Below, in pieces: positions 51,687 to 61,203 of a stretch of 64,000 nucleotides of DNA. The first letter of the stretch is position 1; each line of letters begins with the position of its first letter. Source of the stretch: JAGNZR01 sp051652785 (GTDB lineage: Bacteria > Fusobacteriota > Fusobacteriia > Fusobacteriales > Fusobacteriaceae); contig JBOFUX010000051.1 of assembly GCA_051652785.1 (NCBI GenBank), positions 84,229 to 148,228 on the forward strand, in the 5' to 3' direction. Under the pieces are notes generated by a model that saw only the letters and a list, made by a program, of their open reading frames with translations, was not told where the DNA came from and searched no databases. The position numbers and the translations under genes were made by a program.

Positions 51687-52295
51687 TTAACTTAACAATC
51701 TACAATTATAACATTGTTCTAGTAGCACTTGTATATATTTATCTTTTTCTTTCAAAAATTCAGATACTAACCCTGCCACATCATATTCTAAAATATCTAA
51801 GACACAATCTTCATCATTTTGTTCAAAAGCTTTCTTCAAGGCTAAATATTCTTTTTTAAAATCTGAAAGATAATCTTCAAATTCCACACGACTCTCCTCT
51901 TCTAATATATAATTATTTAAAGTTGAGATTAAATTATGATACCAACTTACTATACTTAGTAGTTCTGCCATCAACTCTGTTAAATCTAATCCTTCTGGTG
52001 AGTAATAATAAATTTCTTCTATTATCTCAAAATATCTATTTCCATTTATTTCTACTTTATACAGATTTTCAAGTAAAATCGCACTGTGATCTTTAGTTAT
52101 TACTTCTATTATACATTTTTCATTATTGTATAAATGATTTTCATTAAATTTTTCACCATTTATTAAAATATTAGTAGCAATTTTTTTTTCTTTACCTAAA
52201 ATATTGTTTATTTCTTTTATTGCTAATCCTAAGGTTTTAAAATTTTTTCTTCTTGAATTAAGTTTTTGATTATTTACATAAATTTCAATTCCCAT
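51687..52295 (-). CDS. Conserved hypothetical protein (about 202 residues)
   Basis: Starts at ATG 52293-52295 behind AAGGAAG; a GTG two codons earlier is possible. It has no signal or membrane segment. The first 75 residues alternate short strands with one helix; the rest is acidic and helical (LDLTELMAELLSIVSWYHNL) and ends with two Cys (QCYNCRLLS). I recognise no family. It overlaps the end of comF, so it is translated from the same operon. Function unknown. Confidence 0.6.
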   Translation of the reverse strand: MGIEIYVNNQKLNSRRKNFKTLGLAIKEINNILGKEKKIATNILINGEKFNENHLYNNEKCIIEVITKDHSAILLENLYKVEINGNRYFEIIEEIYYYSPEGLDLTELMAELLSIVSWYHNLISTLNNYILEEESRVEFEDYLSDFKKEYLALKKAFEQNDEDCVLDILEYDVAGLVSEFLKEKDKYIQVLLEQCYNCRLLS

Positions 52296-53004
52296 ATTCA
52301 CTTCCTTTTTTTATAAATTTTACCGTTGTTGCAAAAGCAAAAATAAATATTTTACCTATTTTATTTTTTTTATTTATTTCTCTAATTATTTCTTCCACAG
52401 TTGCACCAGTAGTTAAAATATCGTCCACTAATAATATATTTTTATTTTCCATATTCAAATCTATTTTAAAGCTATTTATCACATTAGCTACTCTTTCTTC
52501 TTTATTTTTGTATATATACATGTGTTTCGTATTTTTTATTCGTATTATTTTTTCATATTTTATTTTTGATATATTTAAAACTTCTTCTACTTGATTAAAT
52601 CCTCTTTCTAGCATTCTTTTTTCATTAATAGGAACAGGTATCACAATATCTATTTTCTCTTCTCGCATTATTTTTTTTATTTTACTTTCTACAATTATTG
52701 ATAAAACATTGCCTAAATATTTTCTATTTTTCAATTTATAATCTTTTAATAATCTCTTGATTTCTAAATTATAAAAATATATATAATATATATTTTTATT
52801 TTTTTTTAACTTACTATTAATCTTTAAATAGCTATTACAAGTTTCACATAAATAAACTTCATCATTTCTTAATTTTTTTTTACACATAGAACAGCTATTT
52901 GAAAAAATTATTTTTTTAATACTCTGGAATAGGCTCAGGTTTTTCCTCCTTTTCTTTATCCACAATAGCAGCTTCATACATCTCTGTAAATCCACATTCA
53001 GCAC
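52285..53004 (-). CDS. ComF-family phosphoribosyltransferase
   Basis: A zinc-finger-like CSMCKKKLRNDEVYLCETC precedes a PRTase domain with ILLVDDILTTGATVEE and VIPVPINEKRMLERGFNQ. ComF proteins act in DNA uptake or nucleotide metabolism. The annotated frame overlaps the preceding zinc-ribbon gene by 89 bp. An AAGGAGG inside that overlap suggests the real start is at or near codon 22-35, perhaps at a non-ATG codon, so the 5' end is uncertain. Confidence 0.83.
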   Translation of the reverse strand: MLNVDLQRCMKLLLWIKKRRKNLSLFQSIKKIIFSNSCSMCKKKLRNDEVYLCETCNSYLKINSKLKKNKNIYYIYFYNLEIKRLLKDYKLKNRKYLGNVLSIIVESKIKKIMREEKIDIVIPVPINEKRMLERGFNQVEEVLNISKIKYEKIIRIKNTKHMYIYKNKEERVANVINSFKIDLNMENKNILLVDDILTTGATVEEIIREINKKNKIGKIFIFAFATTVKFIKKGSEYGN

Positions 53005-53125
53005 AAGTTTTTAAATAATACGTTCCTAAATGTATTTTCAAACCACTATCTTTTTGGGGAAAAACAACAGTTTTAACATAATATTTAGAACTATCACATT
53101 TTAAGCATTTAATATCCAATTTCAT
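52916..53125 (-). CDS. Small zinc-ribbon protein
   Basis: 69 residues with two CxxC pairs (IKCLKCDSSKYY and KTCAECGFTEMYEA) and a charged, Pro-rich tail. Probably a zinc-ribbon nucleic-acid-binding protein of unknown role. It overlaps yraN at its start by 17 bp and comF at its end. Confidence 0.78.
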   Translation of the reverse strand: MKLDIKCLKCDSSKYYVKTVVFPQKDSGLKIHLGTYYLKTCAECGFTEMYEAAIVDKEKEEKPEPIPEY

Positions 53126-53468
53126 CCTCCCATAAGATGTTTTCTAACCATTGAATTTTATTTTTTTCAAAAATTATAAGGTCAAATCTATAATTTAACT
53201 CTTTGTAATTTCTACTTTTGATATACTTTTGTGCTGTTTTGTACATTCTTTTTAGCTTCCATTTTCCTACTGCTTCAAAAGCGGTTCCATAATTTTCAGA
53301 GCCTCTATATTTTACTTCTACAAATACTAGTAAATCATTTTTTTTAGCAATTAAATCTATTTCTCCTTTCTTTGAGTAATAATTCTTTTCTAATAAAATA
53401 TAATCTTTATTTTTTAAGAGTTCACTAGCCTTTTCTTCATAAAAATAACCCTTCTCTCTATTAGTCAT
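53109..53468 (-). CDS. yraN: YraN family (UPF0102) endonuclease-like protein
   Basis: 119 residues. KKGEIDLIAKKNDLLVFVEVKYR is the conserved nuclease-fold core (D, ExK). It stands next to rnhB, its most common neighbour. Exact function unsettled. Confidence 0.93.
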   Translation of the reverse strand: MTNREKGYFYEEKASELLKNKDYILLEKNYYSKKGEIDLIAKKNDLLVFVEVKYRGSENYGTAFEAVGKWKLKRMYKTAQKYIKSRNYKELNYRFDLIIFEKNKIQWLENILWEDEIGY

Positions 53469-53469
53469 T

Positions 53470-54090
53470 TTATACTCCTAGAATCTTCTTCAAAAAAGTT
53501 TTTCTATGAATATCCACAGGACCTTTTTCAATTAAAATTTCTCGGTGTTTTTTAGTGCCATATCCTTTATGTTTTTCAAATTCATAATCTGGATATTCCT
53601 TGGATATTTCTTTCATATATCTATCTCTTAATACTTTAGCAATAATTGAAGCCGCAGCTATTGATAAACTTTTTCCATCACCTTTAATTATAAATTGTTG
53701 ATTTCCTTTATATTCCCTTATATTCTGATTTCCATCTACTAATATCTTTTTTTCATATATACTAATATTTCTTTTCTCTAATTCCTTTAAAGCTCTTCTC
53801 ATAGCTAAAAAAGTTGCATTTAATATATTTATTTCATCTATTTCTTTTTCCGTTGCAATTCCTATTCCAACTTCAAAATGTTCTTTAATAATTTTAAATA
53901 ATTTTTCTCTTTTAATTTCTGAAAGTTTTTTTGAATCGTTTATTTCATTTAATTTTTCACTGTATTTTTTTAAATATACTGCTCCTGCTACAACGGGACC
54001 TGCTAATGGTCCCCGTCCTGCCTCATCAACACCTATTATATCCCCATTTTCTTTGTCAAAACAATATAGCTTCTTTTCATTAGTCTTCAT
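53470..54090 (-). CDS. rnhB: Ribonuclease HII
   Basis: 206 residues with the active-site start IIGVDEAGRGPLAGPVVAGA and AAASIIAKVLRDRYM. It removes ribonucleotides from DNA. It overlaps rluD by 11 bp. Confidence 0.97.
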   Translation of the reverse strand: MKTNEKKLYCFDKENGDIIGVDEAGRGPLAGPVVAGAVYLKKYSEKLNEINDSKKLSEIKREKLFKIIKEHFEVGIGIATEKEIDEINILNATFLAMRRALKELEKRNISIYEKKILVDGNQNIREYKGNQQFIIKGDGKSLSIAAASIIAKVLRDRYMKEISKEYPDYEFEKHKGYGTKKHREILIEKGPVDIHRKTFLKKILGV

Positions 54091-55081
54091 CTATTACCTT
54101 ATCCCATTCCTCTTTAAAATCAGAGCTTAATCTTTCTAAGTTCAATTTTAGCCTTTTAGCCATAATTTTAAAATCTTCTGGTATTTCCCCTTGAAACGAT
54201 AGTTTTCCCCCTGTTATAGGGTGATTAAAATTTAAAGTATAAGCATGAAGCATCTGTCTTTTAGCCATTTCTTTACTTCCTGTCATTCCATAAACAGAAT
54301 CTCCTACTATAGGATGATTTATTCCTCTCATATGTACCCTTATTTGATGGGTTCTCCCTGTTTCTATTTTAATTTTTACAAGAGAAAAATTATTTGCTGA
54401 ATCTATAACTTCATAGTTACTAATAGCAATTCTTCCTCCCTCTTCAACTATTGCCATTTTTTTTCTATCTTTTTTATCTCTACCAATTAAATTCTCTATT
54501 CTACCTTTATGATCTTTAAAATTTCCTTTACAGATACATATATAAGTTTTTTCCATTGTTTTTTCTTTAAACATCTCTGAAAGCTTTAAATGCGCTATAT
54601 CATTCTTAGCTACAACAATAACCCCACTGGTGTCTTTATCTAATCTGTGAACTATCCCCGGTCTTATTACTCCATTCATACTTGAAAGATCTTTTATATG
54701 ATACAAAATCCCATGAACAAGAGTTCCAGTGTAATTCCCCACTGCAGGATGAACAACCATATTTGACTCTTTATTTATAACTACCATGTCTTTATCTTGG
54801 TATATTATATTAATTGGAATATTTTCTGGAACTATATCTAACATTATATCTTCTGGTATTTTTATAATTATTTCTTCTGTACCTTTAATTTTATTTCCAC
54901 TTTTAATTTTATTTTTTCCTTTTATTTCAACATTATTTCCATCAATTAAATTTTGGATATAAGCTCTAGTTACTTCGCTCATATACTCATTTATAACTAC
55001 ATCTATTCGTTTCCCAGCATCCTTTGAACTACAGTTAATATAAATTATTTCTTTATAATTTCCTTCTTCTATCTCTCGCAT
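54080..55081 (-). CDS. rluD: RluD-family 23S rRNA pseudouridine synthase
   Basis: 333 residues. An N-terminal S4 RNA-binding region (GKRIDVVINEYM) precedes the catalytic motif RPGIVHRLDKDTSGVIVVAK, whose Asp is the nucleophile, and GRTHQIRVHM. RluD itself versus another RluA-family member cannot be decided firmly. Confidence 0.9.
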   Translation of the reverse strand: MREIEEGNYKEIIYINCSSKDAGKRIDVVINEYMSEVTRAYIQNLIDGNNVEIKGKNKIKSGNKIKGTEEIIIKIPEDIMLDIVPENIPINIIYQDKDMVVINKESNMVVHPAVGNYTGTLVHGILYHIKDLSSMNGVIRPGIVHRLDKDTSGVIVVAKNDIAHLKLSEMFKEKTMEKTYICICKGNFKDHKGRIENLIGRDKKDRKKMAIVEEGGRIAISNYEVIDSANNFSLVKIKIETGRTHQIRVHMRGINHPIVGDSVYGMTGSKEMAKRQMLHAYTLNFNHPITGGKLSFQGEIPEDFKIMAKRLKLNLERLSSDFKEEWDKVIDED

Positions 55082-55090
55082 TCTATCCTC

Positions 55091-55984
55091 TTACCCTTCA
55101 AAAGTATAACCTAATTCTTTTAAGAACGGTTTTTTCTTTCTCCAATCATCTTTAACTTTAACCCAAAGATTCAAATATATTGATTGTCCTAAAAGAGTTT
55201 CAATATCTTTTCTTGCTTCAGTACCTATCTCTTTTAACAGAGCGCCATTCTTTCCTATTACAATTCCTTTTTGGGAATCTCTTTCCACATAAATATTAAT
55301 ATCAAATTTATCTTTTCCATTTGCTCTTCTTTCTACATTTACAATTTCAATAGCTACTGAATGTGGAATTTCTTCTCTTGTTTTATGAAGAATTTTTTCT
55401 CTCACTACCTCAGTTATTATTCTATACACTGGCATATCTGTATACATATCTTCTGGATAATATTTAATCCCTTCTTCCAAAAATGGATCTAACGCCGTTA
55501 GTAATTTAGGAATACCTATTGAATACAATCCAGAAAGCTCAACAATCGCATCAAAATCCCCTAATTTTTCTTTTATTTCTTTTCTTTTCAAAACTAACTC
55601 TTCATCATCTAATTTATCTATTTTATTTATTAATAAAACTTTTGGTGTTTTTTTTGCTTCCATAACTCTTGCCATTACAAATTCATCACCAGTACTTATA
55701 TCTTGTGTCCCATCCAGCATAAATACAATTACATCTACATCTTTTAAAATTTTAACTGCACTATTTGTCATGTGCTCCCCTAAAAGATGTTTTGGTTTAT
55801 GAATTCCTGGAGTATCTATAAATATATACTGATTTTCATTAAAATTTAGTATTCCTTTAATGTTATCTCTTGTTGTTCCTGCTTTATCTGATACAATAGC
55901 AACCTTTTCTGCAACCATTTTATTTATTAACGTCGACTTTCCTACATTTGGTCTTCCGACAACAGCTATAAATCCTGCTTTCAT
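55091..55984 (-). CDS. era: GTPase Era
   Basis: 297 residues. G1 is in VVGRPNVGKSTLINKM, G3 IDTPGIHKPKH, G4 INKIDK; the C-terminal KH domain includes GKNGALLKEIG. It assists 30S assembly by binding the 16S rRNA 3' end. Its start overlaps the Xer-like gene by 4 bp. Confidence 0.98.
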   Translation of the reverse strand: MKAGFIAVVGRPNVGKSTLINKMVAEKVAIVSDKAGTTRDNIKGILNFNENQYIFIDTPGIHKPKHLLGEHMTNSAVKILKDVDVIVFMLDGTQDISTGDEFVMARVMEAKKTPKVLLINKIDKLDDEELVLKRKEIKEKLGDFDAIVELSGLYSIGIPKLLTALDPFLEEGIKYYPEDMYTDMPVYRIITEVVREKILHKTREEIPHSVAIEIVNVERRANGKDKFDINIYVERDSQKGIVIGKNGALLKEIGTEARKDIETLLGQSIYLNLWVKVKDDWRKKKPFLKELGYTFEG

Positions 55985-56796
55985 TCCTGCTCATCTCCTA
56001 TCCCAATTTTCATATATACATCTTTAATTCTATCTATATAGCTAGAGGATTCTTGTTTTTCTTTGGCTATAATTAAATTTTTCACTGTTTTTTTTATTTC
56101 AATAGGGGATATTTCCTCTTTTATCCCTGCAAGCTTACAGTATTTAATAAATCTTGCTCTAAAATTTTGTCTAGTCAACTCTTTGAACAGATAATTTTCT
56201 TTTTTCTCGTTTATCTCATTTCTAAATTCTTCTATAAATTCTTTTAAAGAAGTAGCTTCTTTTTCATTTAAATTAACAACTACTTTCCCTGTTTTTTTTA
56301 ATATATTAATTTCTTTATTATTTATAATATCACTCATTCTTATTTCTAATATCTCACTTATTTTTAGCCCACTACTTTTAAATAATTCAATTACTAGTTT
56401 ATCCCTTTGTCCTTTTGAATCCTTTGGACAACATTCTAAAATAGAATTTATCTCTTCTATTTCAACTTTTGTTTTAATAGGTTTAATCTCTATTTTTATA
56501 TTAATTCCTTCTATTGGATTACAGGTTATTTTTTCTTTTTTCAATAAATATTTAAATAAACCATTTATTGAGGCTAGTCGTCTTTTTACTGAACTATCTA
56601 ATAAATTTTTTTTTAAATTTTTAATGTAGCTCAGAATCTTTAATGGAGTTATTTTTAATATATCATCATTTTCAAGAAATTTAATGAAATCTTCTATCTC
56701 ATTTCTATAAATTTCTATAGTTTCTTTTGAAACTCTTCCTTTTTTTATTAGATTAATAATATAGCCTTCTAGTATTTTTAAAGAGCTATCTAGCAT
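55981..56796 (-). CDS. Xer-like tyrosine-recombinase homologue lacking catalytic residues
   Basis: 271 residues. It has a SAM-like core-binding N-domain (to about residue 95) and a recombinase-type C-domain. In LFKSSGLKISEILEIRMSDI the first catalytic Arg is Lys (about K145), and in ISPIEIKKTVKN the HxxR motif is missing (Ile and Lys instead). A late Tyr (YMKIG) could be the nucleophile position. The fold looks kept but strand cleavage is unlikely. Coupled with recN (11-bp overlap) and era, so it is a stable housekeeping gene here rather than a mobile element. Confidence 0.82.
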   Translation of the reverse strand: MLDSSLKILEGYIINLIKKGRVSKETIEIYRNEIEDFIKFLENDDILKITPLKILSYIKNLKKNLLDSSVKRRLASINGLFKYLLKKEKITCNPIEGINIKIEIKPIKTKVEIEEINSILECCPKDSKGQRDKLVIELFKSSGLKISEILEIRMSDIINNKEINILKKTGKVVVNLNEKEATSLKEFIEEFRNEINEKKENYLFKELTRQNFRARFIKYCKLAGIKEEISPIEIKKTVKNLIIAKEKQESSSYIDRIKDVYMKIGIGDEQE

Positions 56797-58447
56797 TTAA
56801 AAGCTCCTTAGCATGATTTATTACTGCTTCTGAAGCTTCGTTTCCAGCTAACATTCTCGCTATCTCTTGAATTCTTTCTTTTTCATTTAACAGTTTCACA
56901 GAACTAATAGTTTTTCCATCTATATTTTTTTTCTCTATATAAAATTGTTGCTTTGCCTTTGAGGCAATCACTGGAGAATGTGTTATACAAATTACTTGAG
57001 AGTTGCTTCCTATCTCTTTAAGCTTATCAGCAATTTTTTTTACCGTTTCTCCACCTACCCCAGAATCTATTTCATCAAATAGTAGCATAGCAATATTGTC
57101 AACTTCTGAGAAAATAACTTTAAGAGCTAACATTATTCTACTCACTTCTCCACCTGAGGCTATTTTGCACAATGCTTTAGCTGTTTGTCCCATATTGGTT
57201 GAAATAAAAAACTCTACCAAATCTACTCCATTTGCACTTATACCCTTAATCTTATCATAATTAATACTAAATTCAGCTTCTTTCATACTTAAAAAAGTTA
57301 ATTCTGATTTAAGATTTTTTTCTATCTCATTACCTTTTGATTTTCTTAATTTCGTTAATTCTTCGGCTTTTATATAATATTTTTCTTGAATTTTTTCTTT
57401 TTCTATTATTAGAGATTTCAATTCAAAATTATTTTCTTCTAACATATTTAGCTGTGAGCTTATCTTTTCACTGTACTCAACTACTTGTTCAATAGTACTT
57501 CCATATTTTAATTTTAATTTATTTATTTCATCTAATCTTAAAATAATTTTTTCTAATTTAGAATCGTCTGATTCAATATCATTATTTATAGAGTTAATAC
57601 TACTTGTTATATCTTCTAACTCATAATATATTTTATCTAATCTTTCAAATACATCTTTAAATTCTAAACCATATTTACATAATAGTTCCAAGGATTTTTT
57701 AGAACTATATATGAGAGTAAGTGCATTTAATTCCCCTTCTTTTAATGCCATTTCTGAACTTTGAAGTTTTTCTTTTATTTTTCCAGCATTAAAAAGTATT
57801 TTGTATTCTTCCTCTAACTTTATATCCTCCCCTAGAACAGGATTAATTCTTAAAATTTCTTCTAACTGAAATTCATAAAATTCCCGTTTTTCAGATATTT
57901 CTTTTTTTAATTTTTCAATTTCAGAAATCTTATCTGTAATAGTTATATATTTTTCATAATAATTATTAATTTCTAATTTAAGAATTTTTCCTGTTTCTCC
58001 TAAAAACTTATCTAATAACTTTATATGATTTGATTTTGTTAACAACATTTGATGTGAGTGTTGCCCTACAATATCTACTAATGTAGACATAATTTCTTTT
58101 AAACTCGTCATAGGAACTCTTATCCCATTTACAAAGGCTTTTCCTCTCCCATTTCTATCTAAACTTCTTCTTACTATAACTTCATTTCCTTCTAATTCAA
58201 TACCTTGATTTTCTAATTCTAAACTTTGATCTGGGGTAATCTCAAATACACCCTGCGCTAGTAGGGTATCGCTTCCATCTCTAATCATATCTACACTAGC
58301 TTTTTCTCCTATAAGAAGATTTATTCCCTCTATGATTATAGATTTTCCCGCTCCTGTTTCCCCAGTTAAACTCACTAGTCCATTTTCAAATTCTAAGTCT
58401 AGCTTATCTATAATTGCTAAATTTTCTATTTTTAATTCTTTTAACAT
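56786..58447 (-). CDS. recN: DNA repair protein RecN
   Basis: 553 residues from ATG 58445-58447, preferred over a start five codons upstream because GGGGAGAG precedes it and the protein then begins MLKELKIENLAIIDKL. Walker A is GETGAGKSIIIEGINLL, with a long coiled-coil middle and the C-terminal signature KIASGGEVSRIMLALK and LLFDEIDSGVGGETV. SMC-like ATPase for double-strand-break repair. Confidence 0.96.
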   Translation of the reverse strand: MLKELKIENLAIIDKLDLEFENGLVSLTGETGAGKSIIIEGINLLIGEKASVDMIRDGSDTLLAQGVFEITPDQSLELENQGIELEGNEVIVRRSLDRNGRGKAFVNGIRVPMTSLKEIMSTLVDIVGQHSHQMLLTKSNHIKLLDKFLGETGKILKLEINNYYEKYITITDKISEIEKLKKEISEKREFYEFQLEEILRINPVLGEDIKLEEEYKILFNAGKIKEKLQSSEMALKEGELNALTLIYSSKKSLELLCKYGLEFKDVFERLDKIYYELEDITSSINSINNDIESDDSKLEKIILRLDEINKLKLKYGSTIEQVVEYSEKISSQLNMLEENNFELKSLIIEKEKIQEKYYIKAEELTKLRKSKGNEIEKNLKSELTFLSMKEAEFSINYDKIKGISANGVDLVEFFISTNMGQTAKALCKIASGGEVSRIMLALKVIFSEVDNIAMLLFDEIDSGVGGETVKKIADKLKEIGSNSQVICITHSPVIASKAKQQFYIEKKNIDGKTISSVKLLNEKERIQEIARMLAGNEASEAVINHAKELLNAR

Positions 58448-59244
58448 AGATTCTCTCCCCATTTTAGAGTTTCTCTAAGCATAGCATAATAACTTAAATC
58501 CTCTGGTAAAACTAAATTTAATTTTTTTCCTGAAAATCTAATATAAACCCTGTCATTATAAGTAATTTTTGCACAAGTTTCTCCATCTAAAACTGCATAT
58601 CCAACTCTATCTTCATCTTCTATTTTTACTATTAATTCTTCATTCCCATCTATTACCACAGGTCTCATACTTAAATTATGAGGTGCAATTGGTGTTATTA
58701 TTATTCCTCTTAAACTAGGAACTACAATAGGTCCTCCTGCTGCTAGTGAATAGGCTGTTGACCCTGTAGGAGTACAAATTATAACCCCATCAGCTCTGTA
58801 CGTGTTCATATATTCCTTATTAGAATACATTCCTATTCTTAATAGCTTCGTCATAACCCCACCTTTTGAAATTACAACTTCATTAAGAACATCATAATTT
58901 TTTTTTCCTATTTTAACCTCTAAAAATTCTCGACTTTTTATTCTAAACTTATTTGTCAAATACCTTTCAATAACATGAATTGCTTTATTCATTTTTATTT
59001 CTGTTAAAAACCCCAAACTTCCTGCATTTATCGCTATTACATGAATACTTTTATTTTTTATTATTTCTTTTGAAGCACGAAGTAATGTACCATCTCCTCC
59101 AATAACTATACTAAAATCAGCTATCCCAATTTTTTCATGAGGCACTATTTCCACATTTTTTTTTATTAAATAGGTGTATACTTTTCTATAAAATTCTTCT
59201 GCTAACTCCTTTTCTTCATTATAAAATATACAGCATTTTTTCAA
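58441..59244 (-). CDS. nadK: NAD kinase
   Basis: 267 residues. The motif GGDGTLLRASKEI and the second signature TPTGSTAYSLAAGGPIV are present. It makes NADP from NAD. The start is TTG, with a G-rich ribosome site (TAGGGGGT) rather like those of the porins. Confidence 0.95.
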   Translation of the reverse strand: MKKCCIFYNEEKELAEEFYRKVYTYLIKKNVEIVPHEKIGIADFSIVIGGDGTLLRASKEIIKNKSIHVIAINAGSLGFLTEIKMNKAIHVIERYLTNKFRIKSREFLEVKIGKKNYDVLNEVVISKGGVMTKLLRIGMYSNKEYMNTYRADGVIICTPTGSTAYSLAAGGPIVVPSLRGIIITPIAPHNLSMRPVVIDGNEELIVKIEDEDRVGYAVLDGETCAKITYNDRVYIRFSGKKLNLVLPEDLSYYAMLRETLKWGENLC

Positions 59245-59260
59245 AATTTTACCCCCTATT

Positions 59261-60379
59261 TTAATAAAATTTTTCTGGATTTATAGCTTTTAATTTAAAT
59301 CGTAGCTCATAATATAGATCTGGTTGTGAATCATTAGAATAACCTAATATTCCTATATTTTGTCCTTTTTTTACTATTTGTCCCATTTTTACAGTTGATG
59401 ATATTAAATTTCCATAAACACCTATTAAATTACTTCCATAATCAATCATAACAACAGTACCTAAACCTACAAATATATCTGAATAAATAATTTTTCCTGC
59501 TCCTGTAGAATTAATCTCGGAGCCCAAAGTACTTCTTATTTCCATTCCATTACTTGCTATTCCATTCTTTTTTTGTCCGTATCTAGTTACTATTTTTCCT
59601 TGTATTGGTTGAGATATTTTTCCAATTTTAAATTGAGCAGTTGTCAAATCTATTTTTTTATCTACTTTAGTTCTTTCTAAAATTATTTTTTCAATAGCTT
59701 TTTCTATTCTTATTTTTTCTTTTGATAATTTTTTTATAGAATTTTCATGAGTATTTTTTTCTGCATTTAATTTTTTTATAAGTAATTCTTGATTTTTTAT
59801 TTTACTATCTAAAGACTTAGCATTTTCACTTATTTTATCTTGTAATCTCACTAATTCTTTTTTTTCTTCCTCAACATCAATTGTTGCTTTTTTTATATTT
59901 TCCTGAACATTTTCAACCCTTTCTATTTTATTAAAATCAGTTATTATTATATTTTTAAATGAGACTTTATTTTGAGGAGATATCTCCATTTTTTCTTTTG
60001 AAATTACAAATCTATTCCAAGCCTTTATTTTTGCACTATTTTCATGTTTGGTTCTCTGTAATTCTTGGGAGCTTATTACTAAATTTTTTTGAGAATAATC
60101 TATATTTTTAGTTACTCTTCTTATTTCTTCTAGTATTTTTTCTCTTTCACTTCTTATTTCTTTTATCTCTTCTTCGTTTTTTTCTATTTGTTTTTCTAAA
60201 GTATTTTTTTCTGTGGCAATTTTATTTATTCTTCTATTTTTTGTTTTTATTGTACTCTCTATCTTAATTACATTTTTTTTTAATTCTGTAACACTTTCTT
60301 GTTTTCCATATAAATTATTTTGAAGAAAGCTCAATATTATTAGAATTTTTGTCATTTCTTTAAATTTTTTTTTATTCAT
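59261..60379 (-). CDS. EnvC-like murein hydrolase activator (degenerate M23)
   Basis: 372 residues. A signal segment (ILIILSFLQNNLYG) is followed by a long coiled coil (about residues 27-240) and a C-terminal LytM/M23 domain. The zinc-site motifs are lost: NGMEIRS replaces HxxxD and YYELRF replaces HxH. This is the EnvC pattern, an activator of amidases rather than an enzyme. It follows ftsX by 2 bp, its known regulator. Confidence 0.85.
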   Translation of the reverse strand: MNKKKFKEMTKILIILSFLQNNLYGKQESVTELKKNVIKIESTIKTKNRRINKIATEKNTLEKQIEKNEEEIKEIRSEREKILEEIRRVTKNIDYSQKNLVISSQELQRTKHENSAKIKAWNRFVISKEKMEISPQNKVSFKNIIITDFNKIERVENVQENIKKATIDVEEEKKELVRLQDKISENAKSLDSKIKNQELLIKKLNAEKNTHENSIKKLSKEKIRIEKAIEKIILERTKVDKKIDLTTAQFKIGKISQPIQGKIVTRYGQKKNGIASNGMEIRSTLGSEINSTGAGKIIYSDIFVGLGTVVMIDYGSNLIGVYGNLISSTVKMGQIVKKGQNIGILGYSNDSQPDLYYELRFKLKAINPEKFY

Positions 60380-60381
60380 TT

Positions 60382-61179
60382 CTAATCAACTTCTTTGCTT
60401 TCAAAAGGTCTCAACCAGCAAAATAAAACTATTATAAAAGAGAGACTTCCCGTTACTAATAAAACATGTTCAGATGATATAAGTGAAAATTTAAAATCAT
60501 ATCCTTTTAATCTATTTCTAAAAAGATAATAAAAATTAACATAAAATAATGTTCCCACAATAGCAGAAATTGCCATTGGTATAGCTGAAATTCTCTTAGC
60601 TTTCTTTTTTAAATCGTTTCTTTTTTTAGAGGTTAAATAATAATATATATAATTATTCTCTACCATATCACCATATAGTTTTACTATTGAAATTATAATT
60701 GGAATTATTAACAAAAACATTGTTGCCATCATCTCTATTTTTACTATTTTTAGTTTCTGAGTATTATTCATTATAAAAAGTTCATCAATATGTATAGTAG
60801 AAATATTTTTTTCCACTTCAAGTTTGTCTATTATAATTTTTGCATTTTCTAAATCACTTACATTTACTATGATTATGTCTGATAGAGGATTGCTTGCCGC
60901 TGATATTGATATTTCCAGTTCTTTAATTAAATTTTTAAGAGATTCTTCTTTTGAATAATATCTTACTTTTTTTGCTTCTTTCAGTTTTAGTATTTTTTTC
61001 TCTAGTTTCTCTAAATCTTGAGGATTAAGTTTTGATACTAGTTCCATTTGAATATAACTACTACTGGATATTTTTTTTCTCACTTCGTTTAAATTCAAAA
61101 AAAGTGAAATAAATAAACAAAAAATAAAAAATACATAAATTAAAAATATAAAGTTTTTAGTTTTTTTTTTTAACACCAT
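60382..61179 (-). CDS. ftsX: FtsX-like cell-division membrane protein
   Basis: 265 residues with four hydrophobic segments (about 10-27, 148-168, 195-215, 240-258) and a periplasmic domain between the first two, the FtsX layout. It would transmit ATP-driven motion to the EnvC-like coiled coil. The usual ATPase partner gene ftsE is not next to it and not in this window. Confidence 0.82.
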   Translation of the reverse strand: MVLKKKTKNFIFLIYVFFIFCLFISLFLNLNEVRKKISSSSYIQMELVSKLNPQDLEKLEKKILKLKEAKKVRYYSKEESLKNLIKELEISISAASNPLSDIIIVNVSDLENAKIIIDKLEVEKNISTIHIDELFIMNNTQKLKIVKIEMMATMFLLIIPIIISIVKLYGDMVENNYIYYYLTSKKRNDLKKKAKRISAIPMAISAIVGTLFYVNFYYLFRNRLKGYDFKFSLISSEHVLLVTGSLSFIIVLFCWLRPFESKEVD

Positions 61180-61203
61180 AACTAATCTCCTTTTTTATGA
61201 AAT

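Noticed and set aside
55981..56796. Reading the Xer-like gene as an integrase of a mobile element
   Set aside because: It overlaps housekeeping genes on both sides, no attachment repeats are seen, and the catalytic residues are missing.
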